Shown here: positions 61,101 through 64,000 of the stretch, piece after piece | Numbering within the stretch: the stretch's first letter is position 1 | Layout: each line of letters starts with the position of its first letter | Source: Aphrophora alni | Taxonomy: Eukaryota; Arthropoda; Insecta; Hemiptera; Aphrophoridae | Direction of reading: 5' to 3' | Length of the DNA stretch: 64,000 nt | Assembly: GCA_963513935.1 (NCBI GenBank) | Contig: OY740772.1 | Location: 99,281,340-99,345,339, forward strand | Position numbers and translations under genes: made by a program | The notes under the pieces: model-generated | Told to the model about the DNA's origin: nothing | Databases searched by the model: none | What the model saw: only the letters and a program-made list of their open reading frames with translations

Positions 61101-64000
61101 TTAAAAAGGTATTGCAAGTAGCGAAACGTGAAATGTTAAAATCTGCTATTTTTATTGACATATAAATTGCAATAACTCTTAAACCATTTAAGATTTCTAA
61201 GTGATTTTTTCAGGGTTTATTCTCCTTTCAATTCTGCATCTTTTGATACCCATATCGTTGGTTTAAAAAAATTTTGATCTTTTCTGAAAAAACTTTAAAC
61301 TGCAATTACTCGTAAACCCTTTGAGATTTCAAAGTGTTTTTCTCAGGGTTTACTCTCCTTTCAATTGTGCATCTTTCAATATCCATATCATTGGTATTGT
61401 TAAATATTGAAATTTTTACAAAAATTAGATAAAAATGATCAAAATATTAAAAATTTTGAAATTTCAATAGCACCAATCGACTCCAAACATAATTCTGCTT
61501 CTATTAAGCTATAGAAACATTCAAAAATCAAAAACTCACTTTTTGGCTTAAAAAAGTTGCAACGGGGGTACCTTGCTATTTTGCAAAGTTGGAAAAAAGG
61601 CAGTTTTCACGAATTAATTACTCAGAAACTATAAGGGATATTTTCAAATTGAAAAAACCACAGTAAAATTTGAACTTTCTTCTTTCCTCATGTAAAAGTT
61701 CATATCATTACGATGTATAGTTAGTGAGCTACAGGCGTTTTAAAAAGGTATTGCAAGTAGCGAAACGTGAAATGTTAAAATCTGCTATTTTTATTGACAT
61801 ATAAATTGCAATAACTCTTAAACCATTTAAGATTTCTAAGTGATTTTTTCAGGGTTTATTCTCCTTTCAATTCTGCATCTTTTGATACCCATATCGTTGG
61901 TTTAAAAAAATTTTGATCTTTTTTGAAAAAACTTTAAACTGCAATTACTCGTAAACCCTTTGAGATTTCAAAGTGTTTTTCTCAGGGTTTACTCTCCTTT
62001 CAATTGTGCATCTTTCAATATCCATATCATTGGTATTGTTAAATATTGAAATTTTTACAAAAATTAGATAAAAATGATCAAAATATTAAAAATTTTGAAA
62101 TTTCAATAGCACCAATCGACTCCAAACATAATTCTGCTTCTATTAAGCTATAGAAACATTCAAAAATCAAAAACTCACTTTTTGGCTTAAAAAAGTTGCA
62201 ACGGGGGTACCTTGCTATTTTGCAAAGTTGGAAAAAAGGCAGTTTTCACGAATTAATTACTCAGAAACTATAAGGGATATTTTCAAATTGAAAAAACCAC
62301 AGTAAAATTTGAACTTTCTTCTTTCCTCATGTAAAAGTTCATATCATTACGATGTATAGTTAGTGAGCTACAGGCGTTTTAAAAAGGTATTGCAAGTAGC
62401 GAAACGTGAAATGTTAAAATCTGCTATTTTTATTGACATATAAATTGCAATAACTCTTAAACCATTTAAGATTTCTAAGTGATTTTTTCAGGGTTTATTC
62501 TCCTTTCAATTCTGCATCTTTTGATACCCATATCGTTGGTTTAAAAAAATTTTGATCTTTTTTGAAAAAACTTTAAACTGCAATTACTCGTAAACCCTTT
62601 GAGATTTCAAAGTGTTTTTCTCAGGGTTTACTCTCCTTTCAATTGTGCATCTTTCAATATCCATATCATTGGTATTGTTAAATATTGAAATTTTTACAAA
62701 AATTAGATAAAAATGATCAAAATATTAAAAATTTTGAAATTTCAATAGCACCAATCGACTCCAAACATAATTCTGCTTCTATTAAGCTATAGAAACATTC
62801 AAAAATCAAAAACTCACTTTTTGGCTTAAAAAAGTTGCAAGGGGGGGTACCTTGCTATTTTGCAAAGTTGGAAAATTGACAGTTTTCACGAATTAATTAC
62901 TCAGAAACTATAAGGGATATTTTCAAATTGAAAAAACCACAGTAAAATTTGAACTTTCTTCTTTCCTCATGTAAAAGTTCATATCATTACGATGTATAGT
63001 TAGTGAGCTACAGGCGTTTTAAAAAGGTATTGCAAGTAGCGAAACGTGAAATGTTAAAATCTGCTATTTTTATTGACATATAAATTGCAATAACTCTTAA
63101 ACCATTTAAGATTTCTAAGTGATTTTTTCAGGGTTTATTCTCCTTTCAATTCTGCATCTTTTGATACCCATATCGTTGGTTTAAAAAAATTTTGATCTTT
63201 TCTGAAAAAACTTTAAACTGCAATTACTCGTAAACCCTTTGAGATTTCAAAGTGTTTTTCTCAGGGTTTACTCTCCTTTCAATTGTGCATCTTTCAATAT
63301 CCATATCATTGGTATTGTTAAATATTGAAATTTTTACAAAAATTAGATAAAAATGATCAAAATATTAAAAATTTTGAAATTTCAATAGCACCAATCGACT
63401 CCAAACATAATTCTGCTTCTATTAAGCTATAGAAACATTCAAAAATCAAAAACTCACTTTTTGGCTTAAAAAAGTTGCAACGGGGGTACCTTGCTATTTT
63501 GCAAAGTTGGAAAATTGGCAGTTTTCACGAAATAATTACTCAGAAACTATAAGGGATATTTTCAAATTGAAAAAACCACAGTAAAATTTGAACTTTCTTC
63601 TTTCCTCATGTAAAAGTTCATATCATTACGATGTATAGTTAGTGAGCTACAGGCGTTTTAAAAAGGTATTGCAAGTAGCGAAAGTGAAATGTTAAAATCT
63701 GCTATTTTTATTGACATATAAATTGCAATAACTCTTAAACCATTTAAGATTTCTAAGTGATTTTTTCAGGGTTTATTCTCCTTTCAATTCTGCATCTTTT
63801 GATACCCATATCGTTGGTTTAAAAAAATTTTGATCTTTTTTGAAAAAACTTTAAACTGCAATTACTCGTAAACCCTTTGAGATTTCAAAGTGTTTTTCTC
63901 AGGGTTTACTCTCCTTTCAATTGTGCATCTTTCAATATCCATATCATTGGTATTGTTAAATATTGAAATTTTTACAAAAATTAGATAAAAATGATCAAAA

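Larger units (their letters stand above)
21979..64000. repeat. satellite DNA array, ~638-bp monomer, 65 full copies plus a partial
   Basis: Uninterrupted head-to-tail repeats. Taking ACCTTGCTATTTTGCAAAGT as the monomer start, copies begin at 21979, 22617, 23255, 23891, 24529, 25164 and so on to 63488. That is 66 starts, spacing about 635-640 (mean 638.6), with the last copy cut by the window end after 513 bp. Monomers differ at only a few positions, plus a variable G-run at the junction (AAGGGG, AAGGGGGG, AACGGGGG, with or without GT before ACC). Most junctions contain GGTACC. No open frame of 60 codons or more lies wholly inside, and no other element interrupts the array. The typing as satellite DNA is direct; a centromeric, heterochromatic or other role cannot be told from sequence. 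Confidence 0.98.

Noticed and set aside
21979..64000. CRISPR-like array or tandem gene family
   Set aside because: The repeats are ~638 bp with no spacers, and no monomer holds an open frame or RNA-gene signature; this is satellite DNA.

Overview
The window looks like an insect nuclear genome: AT-rich, intron-rich DNA with short conserved exons, several degraded DNA transposons and retroelements, scattered TTAGG-like fragments, and a very large satellite array. There are no bacterial-style genes. The order cannot be fixed from the sequence; a large-genome hemipteroid or similar insect is only a guess.

Region 1 (1-~18.8 kb) is the 3' end of one plus-strand gene, the insect orthologue of Rbfox1/A2BP1 (Fox-family splicing regulator). 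Four exons are clear: 1362-1428 (GMYYDPFLAAHAANADNNYRLQ-type segment), 11313-11473 (Ala-rich), 13981-14044 (YGRDYADPYLG-type segment) and 14923-14967 (ends ...GYNRFAPY, stop). Phases match at every junction. A 21-nt in-frame microexon is likely at 3169-3189. The RRM exons lie upstream of the window. The 161-nt and 64-nt exons are each frame-changing but together keep the frame, so splicing can switch the C-terminus between the FAPY tail and other tails. GCATG (the Rbfox binding motif) clusters in the intron between them, which suggests autoregulation. The 3' UTR may be short or run to about 18.83 kb.

The introns and 3' flank hold several mobile elements: two pogo/Tigger-type elements (1817-2609; 7448-8128, with a remnant CENP-B/jerky-type DNA-binding domain), a tRNA-like SINE (~4905-5041), a hAT-type MITE with 7-bp target duplication (5354-5597), minus-strand C-terminal scraps of non-LTR retrotransposons (9572-10290), a Penelope-like insertion with hammerhead-like motifs in both arms of a 127-bp palindrome and a 13-bp target duplication (16661-16965), and a piggyBac-like element between TTAA sites that keeps the transposase C-terminal Cys-rich tail (20345-21030).

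Region 2 (21979-64000, the right two thirds) is one uninterrupted head-to-tail satellite array: 65 complete monomers of ~638 bp plus a 513-bp partial one, running off the window edge. Monomers are nearly identical and do not code for protein. Each contains diverged internal subrepeats. Variant bases show higher-order organisation: a dimer pattern at the left edge, 8/9-monomer blocks at 27719-38571, and roughly 4-monomer recurrence at 47515-55181. The array starts abruptly with an undegraded monomer.
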